Source: Pedobacter sp. BMA (GTDB lineage: Bacteria > Bacteroidota > Bacteroidia > Sphingobacteriales > Sphingobacteriaceae). Taken from it: 64,000 nt of DNA. Each line of letters begins with the position of its first letter. Positions within the stretch are counted from its first letter, which is position 1. Location: the NCBI RefSeq assembly GCF_001027745.1, contig NZ_LECU01000006.1:434001-498000 (forward strand), read 5' to 3'. Both the position numbers and the translations under genes were made by a program. The notes under the pieces were generated by a model. That model was not told the DNA's origin and ran no database searches. It was given only the letters and a program-made list of their open reading frames with translations. Positions 17,849 to 27,177 of this stretch are shown piece by piece.

Positions 17849-20464
17849 ATGAAGATATTAAACATACAAGTATTGAGAGGGCCAAATATCTGGTCAATTA
17901 GCAGGAAAAAGCTTATCCAAATGCGTTTGGATCTGGAGGATATGGAGCAAAGGCCAACCAATAGCATCGACGGATTTAGTGAAAGAATTGAAAAACTATT
18001 GCCCAGTATGTTTACACACCGCTGTTCAAAAGGCGTTGAAGGTGGGTTCTTCACCCGTGTAAAAGAAGGCACGTGGATGGGCCATGTGATTGAACATATT
18101 GCACTGGAAATACAAACACTTGCAGGGATGGATACAGGTTTTGGCCGTACACGCCAAACTAAAACTGAAGGCATTTACAATGTGGTATTCAGCTATCTGG
18201 AAGAAAAAGTAGGGGTTTACTCTGCTGAGGCTGCGGTTCGAATTGCGGAGGCATTGATCGATAACAGAGAGTATGATTTGGAGCACGATATTCACAGGAT
18301 GAAAGAAATCCGTCTGTTGGAGGCATTAGGGCCAAGTACTGGTTCTATCGTAGAAGAGGCGGTGAGCAGAAGTATTCCATGGATCAGGTTAAACAAAAGC
18401 TCGCTCGTGCAATTGGGTTACGGGAAAAATCAGGTGCGCTTCAGGGCTACCATGACGGAAAAAACCAGTAGTATTGCTGTCGACATTGCCAGCAATAAAG
18501 AAGAAACGAAGCGCTTATTAACTGAGGCTGCAATTCCGGTTGCTTCCGGTGTTACCATTTCCAATCCTGATGAGCTGGAAGCTTCAGTGAAAAAAGTTGG
18601 TTTTCCACTTGTATTTAAACCTTTGGATGGAAATCACGGAAAAGGCGCTACAATAAATGTAAAAACGATGGAAGCAGCATTAGCTGCTTTCGAATATGCC
18701 AAAACCTACTCACGCAGGGTTATTATTGAAAAATTTATTACAGGCTTCGACTTCCGCGTGCTGGTAATCGATCATAAAGTGGTTGCTGCAGCGCAGCGCG
18801 ACCCGGCCCATGTTAGAGGAAATGGTATTCATACCATTCAGGAGCTTATCGATAAGGAAAACGAGGATCCACGCCGTGGTTATGGACATGAAAATGTGTT
18901 AACTGAAATCAGTGTGGACCGGGATACCCTGGATTTGCTGGCTAAAAAGGAATATACGCTGGAAACCATACCGGAGAAGGGTGAAATTGTATATCTAAAA
19001 TCAACGGCTAATTTGAGTACGGGTGGTTCATCGATTGATGTAACAGATATTGTTCATCCACAAAACATATTTATATGCGAGCGGATTTCAAGGGTAATTG
19101 GCCTGGATATTTGTGGTATCGATATTATGGCGCAGAATTTAACACAACCGTTAACTGAAAATGGTGGTGTGGTGTTAGAGGTTAATGCGGCCCCTGGATT
19201 TAGAATGCACCTTGCTCCAAGTGAAGGTTTACCAAGAAACGTAGCTGCATCGGTAATCGATATGCTTTATCCGCAAGGGAAATTATCGCAGATTCCAATT
19301 ATAGCTGTAACAGGTACCAATGGTAAAACCACTACTACACGCTTAATTGCGCACATCATTCGAAGCAACGGAAAACGTGTTGGGTATACCACGAGCGACG
19401 GTGTTTATGTACATAACACCATGCTGATGAAGGGTGACACCACCGGACCGGTAAGTGCCGAATTTATATTGAAAGATCCAACAGTGGAATTTGCTGTGCT
19501 GGAAACTGCCCGTGGGGGCATTTTAAGGGCTGGATTGGGATTTAATGCCTGTGATATTGGTGTGGTAACCAATATTCAGGAAGATCACCTCGGAATAGCG
19601 GATATCCATAACCTCGATGATTTAACCCGGGTTAAAGCGGTGGTAATTGGTGCCGTTCGCCGTAAAGGCTGGGCGGTATTAAATGCTGATAATGGTTATT
19701 GCGTTAAGATTGCCAGAGACGCACGCTGTAACGTGGCTTATTTCAGTATGGATGAAAACAATCCCGTAATTAAAGACCATTGTAAAAAAGGTGGAATTGC
19801 TGCCATTTATGAAAACGGTTACATTACCATTAAAACCGGCGACTGGAAACTTCGGGTAGATAAGGCCACTCACATTCCACTTACCTTTGGTGGTGCGGTG
19901 AACTTCATGATCCAGAATGTATTGGCGGCAACTTTATCGGCTTACTTATGGGGATACAAACCTGAAGACATCCGTTTGGCACTAGAAACTTTTATACCAT
20001 CTGCAGCACATACCCCAGGACGGATGAATGTATTCAGATTTAAAGATTTCAAAGTTCTGGTAGATTTTGCACATAATCCTGATGGCTTTAACGGCGTAAA
20101 AGCTTTCCTACAAAGTGTTGAGGCCACTGAACATGTGGGTATTATTTCTGGTACAGGGGACAGGAGGGATGAGGATATTGTGGAAACTGCAAGAATTGCT
20201 GCTCAGATGTTTGATAAAATATATATCTGTCAGGAAAAATACCTTCGCGGAAGGGATCAGCAGGAACTGGTGGAGCTTTTGGTAAAGGGGATAAAAGAAG
20301 TAGATCCTAATAAGGAGATTATTATTAATAACAGAAGTACTGAATGCCTTCAGGATGCAATCAGTAATGCTAAGAAAGGTTCTTATCTGACCATCTTGAG
20401 TAATACGATTGACAATACCATTCAACGGGTTACCGAACATTTAGATAAAGAGCTGGAAGCATAG
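17849..20464 (+). CDS. cphA: cyanophycin synthetase (CphA1 type)
   Basis: Makes multi-L-arginyl-poly-L-aspartate from Asp, Arg and ATP. The 871 residues give the full CphA1 layout: N-terminal domain (1-160), ATP-grasp domain that adds Asp (about 210-480, with FKPLDGNHGKGATI and a late EVNAAPGFRMH), and a Mur-ligase-like domain that adds Arg (about 485-871, P-loop GTNGKTTTT, later HTPGRMN and DFAHNPDGF). The N-terminal domain has an H-x-x-E-H at His79, Glu82, His83, which I recall as the metal site that lets some CphA1 enzymes make their own primers. It stands alone, ended by a strong palindromic terminator. A shorter CphA2 is excluded by the intact P-loop. Confidence 0.95.
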   Translation: MKILNIQVLRGPNIWSISRKKLIQMRLDLEDMEQRPTNSIDGFSERIEKLLPSMFTHRCSKGVEGGFFTRVKEGTWMGHVIEHIALEIQTLAGMDTGFGRTRQTKTEGIYNVVFSYLEEKVGVYSAEAAVRIAEALIDNREYDLEHDIHRMKEIRLLEALGPSTGSIVEEAVSRSIPWIRLNKSSLVQLGYGKNQVRFRATMTEKTSSIAVDIASNKEETKRLLTEAAIPVASGVTISNPDELEASVKKVGFPLVFKPLDGNHGKGATINVKTMEAALAAFEYAKTYSRRVIIEKFITGFDFRVLVIDHKVVAAAQRDPAHVRGNGIHTIQELIDKENEDPRRGYGHENVLTEISVDRDTLDLLAKKEYTLETIPEKGEIVYLKSTANLSTGGSSIDVTDIVHPQNIFICERISRVIGLDICGIDIMAQNLTQPLTENGGVVLEVNAAPGFRMHLAPSEGLPRNVAASVIDMLYPQGKLSQIPIIAVTGTNGKTTTTRLIAHIIRSNGKRVGYTTSDGVYVHNTMLMKGDTTGPVSAEFILKDPTVEFAVLETARGGILRAGLGFNACDIGVVTNIQEDHLGIADIHNLDDLTRVKAVVIGAVRRKGWAVLNADNGYCVKIARDARCNVAYFSMDENNPVIKDHCKKGGIAAIYENGYITIKTGDWKLRVDKATHIPLTFGGAVNFMIQNVLAATLSAYLWGYKPEDIRLALETFIPSAAHTPGRMNVFRFKDFKVLVDFAHNPDGFNGVKAFLQSVEATEHVGIISGTGDRRDEDIVETARIAAQMFDKIYICQEKYLRGRDQQELVELLVKGIKEVDPNKEIIINNRSTECLQDAISNAKKGSYLTILSNTIDNTIQRVTEHLDKELEA

Positions 20465-20473
20465 GCACAAAAT

Positions 20474-20521
20474 AAAAAGCCGAAGGTTCGCTGATCATGA
20501 TCAGCGAACCTTCGGCTTTTT
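20474..20521. terminator. 48-bp perfect palindrome, bidirectional terminator
   Basis: Arms 20474-20497 and 20498-20521 are exact reverse complements, with A and T runs at the ends. It lies between convergent cphA and the PA2169-type gene and would terminate both transcripts. Confidence 0.88.
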
Positions 20522-20548
20522 TGTTTAAGTGTTATTAATAGCTATTGA

Positions 20549-21004
20549 TTATGCCTGTGAATCGCGTAATCTCTTAATCTCATCATGGGAGGTTCTTAGA
20601 GCAGCTTTCTGGTCAGAAATCAACGCTCTGATGTTTGCAGGAAGTTCTTCTTCTTCTAAAGCTGCTTTATAAGCATTTTGAGCAGCATCTTCTCCAAACT
20701 CGCAGTTGTTTAGAACTGTTTGACGATCATGGCCTGTAAACAAGGCTTTAACGTCCATCCATCCTCTGTAAATTTTACCTGAAGTAGTTGTGCCGGTCTC
20801 GATATCTTCACCCGATGCTGCAACTTCCGTTGCAAGTGCCATTTTGTATTTCTGACTTTCTTCAATCATATTAAGAAACAATGATTTCAAATCAGCGTCG
20901 CTATCTGTTAATTCTTTACGTGCTTTTTCATAACCTGCAATACGGTCGTTATTTATTTGAACAAGGTCATTTAAAATTTCTGATGTTACTGTTGTAGTTT
21001 TCAT
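20549..21004 (-). CDS. PA2169-family four-helix-bundle protein (DUF2383)
   Basis: Ferritin-like four-helix-bundle protein of unknown function, often stress-linked. I chose the ATG at 21004 (MKTTTVTSE, 151 residues); an upstream start at 21058 would add an improbable hydrophobic stretch. The product is nearly all helical, with conserved DLVQINNDRIAGYEKA in helix 1, GRGW-like YRGWMDVKALFTG in the middle, and LRTSHDEIKRLRD at the end. The carboxylates and His of the last helix resemble the DUF2383 pattern. No metal function is established. Confidence 0.85.
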   Translation of the reverse strand: MKTTTVTSEILNDLVQINNDRIAGYEKARKELTDSDADLKSLFLNMIEESQKYKMALATEVAASGEDIETGTTTSGKIYRGWMDVKALFTGHDRQTVLNNCEFGEDAAQNAYKAALEEEELPANIRALISDQKAALRTSHDEIKRLRDSQA

Positions 21005-21218
21005 ATTTTTAGATTTGATGTATAAATTCAACACGATCAGATACAAAAGGTTTGTCATTTTATAAAAACGGTTTCAGGTTTAGTTGCATACAAGCTGAAA
21101 GACAACATGAATAACTTTCTGTTAAGTTTCAGTCGCAAATTTTTTACTTGTTGTTTGGAACAGAAAACCACATTAAATGCTTTTATTAGTATTGGCTGAA
21201 CAATCTAATTGTCTCAAA

Positions 21219-21893
21219 ATGATGATACTCCAAACTCCGCCTGATGGTGGCACAATATATACAGAAACCAATCTTAATCAATTATTCCCGGAACCGCTAA
21301 ACACGGTTACAAGCTGTTTCTTTCTGGCTATTGCAGTGTACTGGACATTTAAAATCTGGGGAAAAGGCAGGCAGCATACTTTCTTAACCATTGCACTGGT
21401 ATTGCTGTATATTGGAGGTATTGGTGGCACTACCTATCATGGATTACGCCGATGGCCTGTTTTCATTATGATGGACTGGATGCCGATTATGCTTTTATGT
21501 TTATCGGCAGGCGTGTATTTCCTGGCCAAAATTACCAGGTGGTATTTTGCCGCACTTATCGTAATTGTTTATGCAGTATTTCAGTTTTATGTGCGGAAAC
21601 TTTTTTCAAATGGAGACTTTCAGATTTTCATTAACATCAATTACGCCTTTATGGCGGCGCTGGTTTTATTCCCGGTTTTTGGTTACCTGATTAAAACAGA
21701 GTGGCGGAACGGAAAGTGGGTAGGCTTTGCCCTGTTGTCTTTTATTTTTGCCCTTACCTTCCGCATTGCCGATAAATGGGAGATTCTAACTGTAGGTACT
21801 CATTTTTTATGGCATACCTTTGGTGCTATCGCCTCGTTTTGTATGCTGCATTATATTTATCTGGTAAACTACAAGAAAACAATCGGCGGGTAA
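21219..21893 (+). CDS. seven-helix membrane protein with CREST-superfamily (ceramidase/PAQR-like) motif
   Basis: Integral membrane protein with about seven hydrophobic segments. From the start chosen at 21219 (MMILQTPPDGG, 224 residues) the polar residues typical of CREST membrane hydrolases are present: GTTYHGLR with His74, Asp86 in MMDW, and a late GTHFLWH with His195 and His199. This His / Asp / H-x3-H arrangement is the zinc site of alkaline ceramidases and PAQR receptors. Bacteroidota make sphingolipids, so a lipid amidase is plausible, but that is inference. A frame extension to 21177 exists and looks unlikely. Confidence 0.7.
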   Translation: MMILQTPPDGGTIYTETNLNQLFPEPLNTVTSCFFLAIAVYWTFKIWGKGRQHTFLTIALVLLYIGGIGGTTYHGLRRWPVFIMMDWMPIMLLCLSAGVYFLAKITRWYFAALIVIVYAVFQFYVRKLFSNGDFQIFININYAFMAALVLFPVFGYLIKTEWRNGKWVGFALLSFIFALTFRIADKWEILTVGTHFLWHTFGAIASFCMLHYIYLVNYKKTIGG

Positions 21894-21918
21894 GCTGCGG
21901 CTTTTGGAATAGCGCTGC

Positions 21919-22686
21919 TTAAAAATTTGAATGAGCTTTGCTGTAGTTTAATTTTTTCTGGTTGCCAATGGCATATTCAATGCCCCCTGAAAGGTGCTTT
22001 AAGAATTTATCTTCAGCCCAGGTTTCCTTGGTATGCCCCATGGATGTATAAAAGGCCCTTCCGCCGTCAAAGTCGTGGTACCAGCTAAATGGGTGGTTTG
22101 ATCCGTTCTTACCTCCGGTATACGAACGTTCATCGATATTAATAAGCACCTTAATGTCAGGGTTGATATCTTTAAAATTGTATAACTCATCTTTGTGCAT
22201 CCACACAGAGTCTGTGATAAATTTTGTAGAAGGATGATTGTAATCTTTGATAATAAACCGGGCTTCCTGTACAGCAGGATGGCTAATGAAATAGGCGCCT
22301 GCTAGTTTGCCGTACCATGGCCAGTCGTACTCTGTATCTGTTGCGGCATGGATGCCAACATAACCGCCTCCAGCCTGAATGTAACGTTCAAAAGCAATCT
22401 GTTGCTTGTCATTCAGTACGTCGCCTGTAGTGCTGAGGAAAACCACAGCGGCATATTTCTTTAAATTTGCTTCGGTAAACGCATCAGCATTTTCTGTGGT
22501 ATCGGCCACAAAATTATTGCTTAAACCCAGTTTTTGAATCGCAAGCTTTCCGGTTTCTATTGAATTGTGTCTGTATCCTTTTGTTTTCGAGAACACTAAA
22601 ATTCTTGCTGATTTTTTAGTGTTAGTGAAACTTTGAAACAGGAAGATACTGCAAAGAAGCAAGCAAGCAGAAGCTGCGTTTTTCAT
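21919..22686 (-). CDS. secreted ThuA-like domain protein
   Basis: ThuA family (trehalose-utilisation-like, class I glutamine amidotransferase fold) protein with a signal peptide (residues ~1-22). The fold markers VFSKTKGYRHNSI near residue 31, AAVVFLSTTGDVL, GGYVGIHAATDTEYDWPWYG and SWYHDFDGGRAFYTSMGHT are all present. In Bacteroidota such proteins often act with sugar oxidoreductases or carry carbohydrate-binding modules; here the domain is alone at 255 residues. No glycosidase or trehalose gene is adjacent, so the pathway is open. Confidence 0.87.
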   Translation of the reverse strand: MKNAASACLLLCSIFLFQSFTNTKKSARILVFSKTKGYRHNSIETGKLAIQKLGLSNNFVADTTENADAFTEANLKKYAAVVFLSTTGDVLNDKQQIAFERYIQAGGGYVGIHAATDTEYDWPWYGKLAGAYFISHPAVQEARFIIKDYNHPSTKFITDSVWMHKDELYNFKDINPDIKVLINIDERSYTGGKNGSNHPFSWYHDFDGGRAFYTSMGHTKETWAEDKFLKHLSGGIEYAIGNQKKLNYSKAHSNF

Positions 22687-22718
22687 AATTGGTTAGTTTA
22701 TTAATTTAAAAGATAAAT

Positions 22719-23153
22719 TTAAGAAAGTTGTTTGATAATTTCTCTACATCTTTTTTCAACCTGCAGGCATACCGGATCAAACAACGCATCGTCCCAGTAT
22801 GGATCGGTTACTTCATCATTGTCGAGAAACAGTTTTACCTTTTTGCGCTCTTCCTCACTCTGAGCGAGATTTTGTACGTCCTTCAGGTTGTTTCTGTCCA
22901 TTACCAGAATCAGATCATATCTGGCAAACATGGAGTGGTTGAATTGCTGCGCGCGTTGTGTACTGATATCATAGCCAAAGGATTTTGCTGCTTTCACACT
23001 CCTGTAATCCGGCGCTTTACCAATATGCCAGTTTCCTGTACCTGCAGAAGCAATTTCCCAATTCAGGTTTTGCTCAGCCGTTAAATGCCGCATGATACCT
23101 TCTGCCAGTGGTGAGCGACAAATATTACCCAGGCAAACCATTAAAATTTTCAA
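22719..23153 (-). CDS. low-molecular-weight protein-tyrosine phosphatase
   Basis: Cytoplasmic phosphatase of 144 residues. The active-site loop C-x5-R-S is CLGNICRS (Cys7 to Arg13) at the very N-terminus, and the general-acid DP motif appears in VTDPYWDD. Members control polysaccharide export kinases or arsenate metabolism; the LMW-PTP form here with no BY-kinase or ars gene beside it gives no clue to its target. Confidence 0.93.
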   Translation of the reverse strand: MKILMVCLGNICRSPLAEGIMRHLTAEQNLNWEIASAGTGNWHIGKAPDYRSVKAAKSFGYDISTQRAQQFNHSMFARYDLILVMDRNNLKDVQNLAQSEEERKKVKLFLDNDEVTDPYWDDALFDPVCLQVEKRCREIIKQLS

Positions 23154-23242
23154 AATCTGATCTTTATTTTTTAGTCTTTAATTATAATTAAAATGATTTC
23201 CCTGGGTAACTGCATAACGAATGAGCAACATGGGCTTTATGC

Positions 23243-24049
23243 TTACTTATAAATGGTGTTTAGCATTTGCGCAAGCCGAACTCCACCTTTTAACAACTGT
23301 TCATTAAGCGTACCAACCCAGTCAAAATTGTAGCGATAGCTTAGCTTAGCATCTGGTTTGGTGTAATCGTAAATTTTTGAACAAACCTGATACGAATCAT
23401 AAATGCAATCTTTCAGGCTGGTATTTCTCCAGTTGTATAATTGAACAGCAGATGGATGATTGATTGCTTTAGTATATTCGGTGTAGCTTAGTTGCTGGTA
23501 CTCGATCAACTGTTCGTCCCATACCCGGTGTAGGTTGGACTTTTCATTAAACCATAGTACCGAGACCCTGTTGCCCCCCAAGTCTTCCTTATGCGCAACG
23601 TGCATAGGCTGACATAAATCGCCCATCATGTGGATCAACATGCGCAATGCCAGTTTTTTCTCGCTCGCTGTACTTCCTGGTTTCTTCAAAACAGCGGTCA
23701 GGTCAACAATCTTGTTGTATAGATTTGGGGCCTTTTCAGTCTCCAGAATATTGTATACACCTTGTTTATCCAGTCCGCCAGGGAGATTAACAAAATGCCA
23801 GTTGTAAAGATAGTTGTAGGTTGAGTCTGACTTGATAAAATCGCCCCAGTTTGCCGACATTGCGATGCTTTCTGAACCCAGGATTGCCTGGATTGCTTTC
23901 CGGGCTTTAGCTGTAAGGTAACTGTCGGCAATTTCTCCAACTACACGGTGGCCAATCATACCCCATGCATTGGCCTGTAATGGAAGGTAAGCCATTAAAC
24001 CAACGGCAGCAATTGTAAATAGTTTCTTTTTGATTGATTTGAATATCAT
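23243..24049 (-). CDS. secreted S1/P1 nuclease
   Basis: Zinc-dependent single-strand nuclease exported to the periplasm or medium. The ATG at 24049 gives 268 residues with a signal peptide ending NAWGM, so mature protein starts with Trp, whose N-terminus is a zinc ligand in this family. Other ligand motifs are GHRVVGEIAD, HMMGDLCQPMHVAH, and HRVWDEQLIE. The ATG lies one base after the stop codon of the preceding gene, so the two are translationally close. Likely role is nucleic-acid scavenging. Confidence 0.92.
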   Translation of the reverse strand: MIFKSIKKKLFTIAAVGLMAYLPLQANAWGMIGHRVVGEIADSYLTAKARKAIQAILGSESIAMSANWGDFIKSDSTYNYLYNWHFVNLPGGLDKQGVYNILETEKAPNLYNKIVDLTAVLKKPGSTASEKKLALRMLIHMMGDLCQPMHVAHKEDLGGNRVSVLWFNEKSNLHRVWDEQLIEYQQLSYTEYTKAINHPSAVQLYNWRNTSLKDCIYDSYQVCSKIYDYTKPDAKLSYRYNFDWVGTLNEQLLKGGVRLAQMLNTIYK

Positions 24050-24050
24050 A

Positions 24051-24599
24051 TTATAATTCTTTTTGTACACAGGTAACTTTCTCCTTTAAGGATAATTTAA
24101 TTTCTCTTTGGTCGCTCAGGCTTTCCAGTACCAGGGTATCAGCTGATTTTTTCCTGATCAGGAAATTTTTCTCATATCGGCCGATTCTGTAGCATCCTGA
24201 GATTTTTTGCTTGTAATTGGCATTGGTAAAGGTGGCTCCAACAAATAGGGTATCACCCCGAACGGCGTAAACCCCTTTGGCATATTCTTTCCAGACACCA
24301 TTGTTGTAGCATGAATCTTCATAAAAATTGGTTTTGCTGTGCGTGACAAAGTCAATGTAAACCGAATCGCAGGTGATCTTGAAGTGGTGCTGGGTATAAT
24401 TACTTAACTTATTGCTAAACGCAACAGAATCTTCATTCCAGATGCCCTGCATAAATTCCTCTCCTTTACCCTGTATGTTGGGCCGGGATGAACAGGCAAC
24501 CTGTAAAACAGAAAACGTGAAAAGTATGAGGGATAAATGCTTTAGCCGGAAACCTCCATTGAAGGCTTTCGAGTTGGCAAACTTAATAATTGAAGGCAT
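24051..24599 (-). CDS. unknown lipoprotein upstream of S1/P1 nuclease
   Basis: Unrecognised protein of 182 residues. A lipoprotein signal ends in LQVAC near residue 36, after an unusually long polar N-terminus (MPSIIKFANSKAFNGG), so the true start may be a non-ATG codon near residue 17. The rest is beta-rich with many Tyr, Asp and Lys and a paired Cys (CYNNGVW and CYRIG). It precedes the nuclease gene with one base between stop and start. Its neighbour fumC should not be taken as a sign of fumarase function. Confidence 0.7.
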   Translation of the reverse strand: MPSIIKFANSKAFNGGFRLKHLSLILFTFSVLQVACSSRPNIQGKGEEFMQGIWNEDSVAFSNKLSNYTQHHFKITCDSVYIDFVTHSKTNFYEDSCYNNGVWKEYAKGVYAVRGDTLFVGATFTNANYKQKISGCYRIGRYEKNFLIRKKSADTLVLESLSDQREIKLSLKEKVTCVQKEL

Positions 24600-24602
24600 A
24601 TA

Positions 24603-24944
24603 TTATTTAAATTCGTTCGGTGGGAATGAATCAGGGAAGCTTTTAAAGCTATTTACGGTATTATAAACCAATATTAAAAGACCTGCCGCAAAAGAAATTC
24701 CACCGAAGAATCCAATGATCCCTGCGATGCTGTAATAGCTGGTGGTTGCAGTCATGGAAAGGTTACGAGATTGCATTAGGAATGGCATTAATATATTATA
24801 AAAAACGCTGATCAAAATTGAAATGGATGAACCAATCAACATTAAAATGGAGTCAATTTTAACTTGTTTAGAAATGTAATAACAGCAAGTGATGAAAATA
24901 ATCAATGGTGATAGAAGCGAAACCAAGCTATACAATATCGTCAT
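24603..24944 (-). CDS. unknown membrane protein, 3-4 helices
   Basis: Unrecognised 113-residue membrane protein with hydrophobic segments at about residues 1-25, 31-55 and 69-95, and a polar tail NSFKSFPDSFPPNEFK. It starts after an AGGAGA stretch seven bases ahead of the ATG, which is an unusually good Shine-Dalgarno match for this organism. It ends three bases before the start of the lipoprotein gene, so the three genes 24944 to 23243 look like one operon. Confidence 0.6.
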   Translation of the reverse strand: MTILYSLVSLLSPLIIFITCCYYISKQVKIDSILMLIGSSISILISVFYNILMPFLMQSRNLSMTATTSYYSIAGIIGFFGGISFAAGLLILVYNTVNSFKSFPDSFPPNEFK

Positions 24945-25047
24945 AAGTAAATCTCCTGTATTTTATTTAACAAATTAAAACAACCTTGCCAAACTGCTAG
25001 TTCCATGGTGAATTCCACTGGTTACAATCCGGTTAGCGCCTTTGATA

Positions 25048-25091
25048 AAAGTTGCTGACCCTTACTTCATGAGTTGGTAATCAGCAACTTT
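25048..25091 (-). terminator. probable terminator of fumC
   Basis: 11-bp stem aaagttgctga / tcagcaacttt around a 22-base loop, ten bases after the fumC stop. The T run on the minus strand is short, so efficiency is uncertain. Confidence 0.5.
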
Positions 25092-25100
25092 GTTTAAAGC

Positions 25101-26498
25101 TTATTTTAAGCTTCCAACCATATCTTCCGGACGTACCCACTCATCGAATTGTTCGCTGGTTAGTAAACCCAATTCTACAGCCGCAGCCTTTAGTGTTTTA
25201 TTTTCTTTATGTGCTTTCTTAGCAATTTTTGCTGCATTTTCGTAACCCACATGAGGATTTAGAGCAGTTACTAACATTAGAGAGTTTTGTAAGTGCTTTT
25301 CAATCTCCGGTAAGTTAGCCGTAATTCCTTCTGCGCATTTAACGGTGAAAGAAACGCAGGCATCTCCAAGTAAACGAGCCGATTGTAAAACATTCGCCGC
25401 GATTAAAGGTTTGAAAACATTCAGTTCGAAGTGACCAGACATTCCACCAATTGAAACAGCTACATCATTACCCATCACCTGTGCGCAAACCATTGTTAAG
25501 GCTTCCGGTTGAGTAGGGTTAACTTTACCTGGCATGATCGATGATCCCGGCTCGTTATCAGGGATTACAATTTCTCCAATTCCACAACGCGGACCAGAAC
25601 TCAACATTCTAACATCGTTAGCGACCTTCATCAAGGCAACTGCTGTGCGTTTTAAGGCGCCAGAAAGTTCTACCATGGCATCGTGAGCGGCTAATGCTTC
25701 AAATTTATTCGGAGCAGTTACAAATGGAAGCCCCGTTAATTCTGCTATTTTTTTCGCTACCAATACGTCGTAGCCTTTTGGCGTGTTTAAGCCTGTACCT
25801 ACAGCAGTACCACCTAATGCCAATTCGGCAACCATTACCAAAGCATTTTTAATGGCCCTGATGCTGTTGTCGATTTGCTGAACATAACCTGAAAACTCCT
25901 GACCTAATGTTAGGGGGGTAGCATCCATAAAGTGGGTACGGCCGGTTTTGGTAATTCCTGAGAACTCCTCTACTTTTTTAGCGAGTGCATTACGCAATTG
26001 CTCCAGTCCCGGAATGGTATTTTCAACTGTAAGTTTATAAGCTGCAATGTGCATTGCAGTAGGGTAAGTATCGTTTGATGACTGTGATTTGTTTACATCG
26101 TCATTTGGGTGAAGAACTTTCTTATCATCAGCCAGCGCCCCTCCGTTAATTACGTGAGCACGATTGGCGATTACTTCGTTTCCGTTCATGTTACTTTGCG
26201 TACCTGAACCGGTTTGCCAGATAACCAAAGGAAACTGATCATCTAAATCTCCTGCAATGATTTCATCACAAGCTTTAGCGATTAACTCAGCTTTTTCTGC
26301 AGAAAGTACGCCAAGTTCAGTGTTTGCCAAAGCCGCAGCTTTTTTCAGATAACCAAAAGCATGGATAATCTCTTTAGGCATGGAACCTTCCGGGCCAATT
26401 TTGAAGTTGTTGCGTGAGCGTTCGGTTTGTGCACCCCAGTATTTGTCGGCAGGCACCTGAACCTCGCCCATAGTATCGTGTTCTATTCTGAAACTCAT
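25101..26498 (-). CDS. fumC: fumarate hydratase class II
   Basis: Iron-independent fumarase of the TCA cycle, converting fumarate to malate as a homotetramer. The 465-residue protein has the family signature [13 protein letters not shown] (about residue 316), the substrate motif [10 protein letters not shown] (about 96) and [14 protein letters not shown] (about 128). Length and motifs match class II rather than aspartase, though the families are close. It carries a good promoter directly upstream and is transcribed alone. Confidence 0.95.
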   Translation of the reverse strand: MSFRIEHDTMGEVQVPADKYWGAQTERSRNNFKIGPEGSMPKEIIHAFGYLKKAAALANTELGVLSAEKAELIAKACDEIIAGDLDDQFPLVIWQTGSGTQSNMNGNEVIANRAHVINGGALADDKKVLHPNDDVNKSQSSNDTYPTAMHIAAYKLTVENTIPGLEQLRNALAKKVEEFSGITKTGRTHFMDATPLTLGQEFSGYVQQIDNSIRAIKNALVMVAELALGGTAVGTGLNTPKGYDVLVAKKIAELTGLPFVTAPNKFEALAAHDAMVELSGALKRTAVALMKVANDVRMLSSGPRCGIGEIVIPDNEPGSSIMPGKVNPTQPEALTMVCAQVMGNDVAVSIGGMSGHFELNVFKPLIAANVLQSARLLGDACVSFTVKCAEGITANLPEIEKHLQNSLMLVTALNPHVGYENAAKIAKKAHKENKTLKAAAVELGLLTSEQFDEWVRPEDMVGSLK

Positions 26499-26521
26499 GA
26501 TAATTTTGATTTGTATTGTCG

Positions 26522-26550
26522 CAAATTTAAGTTTTTTGCCTATAAAGCAA
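26522..26550 (-). promoter_or_regulatory. promoter of fumC
   Basis: On the minus strand TTG (26550-26548), an 18-base spacer and TAAATTTG (26529-26522) match the Bacteroidota consensus, placed 23 bases ahead of the ATG. Confidence 0.55.
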
Positions 26551-27177
26551 GGTATTATATTCGTTATTTCCCAGGGGTGTTTTCATTCGAAGTTTTCTGC
26601 GTATGAGGTTCACCAGATTGGTTTCGAAAATCATCGAATCTGAAGGCCACCGACAAACAATTTATTCACTTATCTGACTGAACATTGAAGAGGTGTTGAC
26701 ACGGTTTTGGTAGAGGGTTGTCAGGGATTTGTCCCTACTAACCCCCTGTCACCCCCCTGTTAATCCCCCACTAAGCCCCTGTTAATCTGCCAATCTGGCA
26801 AAATTGGCCTCTGCGGAAAATTGAGCTCCTTTAGGGTTTATTAACTCGCGTGAGAATCACTATGTTTTATCAGACTTTGAAGCAGGTTGAATTGGGTTTT
26901 TCAATTCAAGTTTCATTGAATATCTGTACAAACTTTTAGGAAAAAGGGAAACTTGGCCATATCGTTTTTATATCAGATTATTTCAGATCTGTGCTTATTT
27001 TATAGGTAGATCAGCGGGCGAAAAATTTACTTTAGTACAATCAGTTTAAATCCAGAATGTATCTCTCAGAAATAAATTCTATCTCATAAGCATCAAAAAC
27101 TGGTTTAAAGGTTTCATTTACTATTTTGGGGTTTTTAAGACTAGCTATTAAGTGCAGTTTTATAAAAAATTCCAAAT
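26551..27177. other. intergenic region with C-rich structured segment
   Basis: About 630 bases between divergent fumC and the histidine kinase gene. Positions 26713-26790 are unlike the AT-rich surroundings: a hairpin-forming part (gggtt...aggga / tccct...aaccc, 26715-26745) runs into three spaced copies of a CCCCTGT-type motif (26741-26781). No coding character, tRNA or known riboswitch fold was recognised. Confidence 0.5.
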
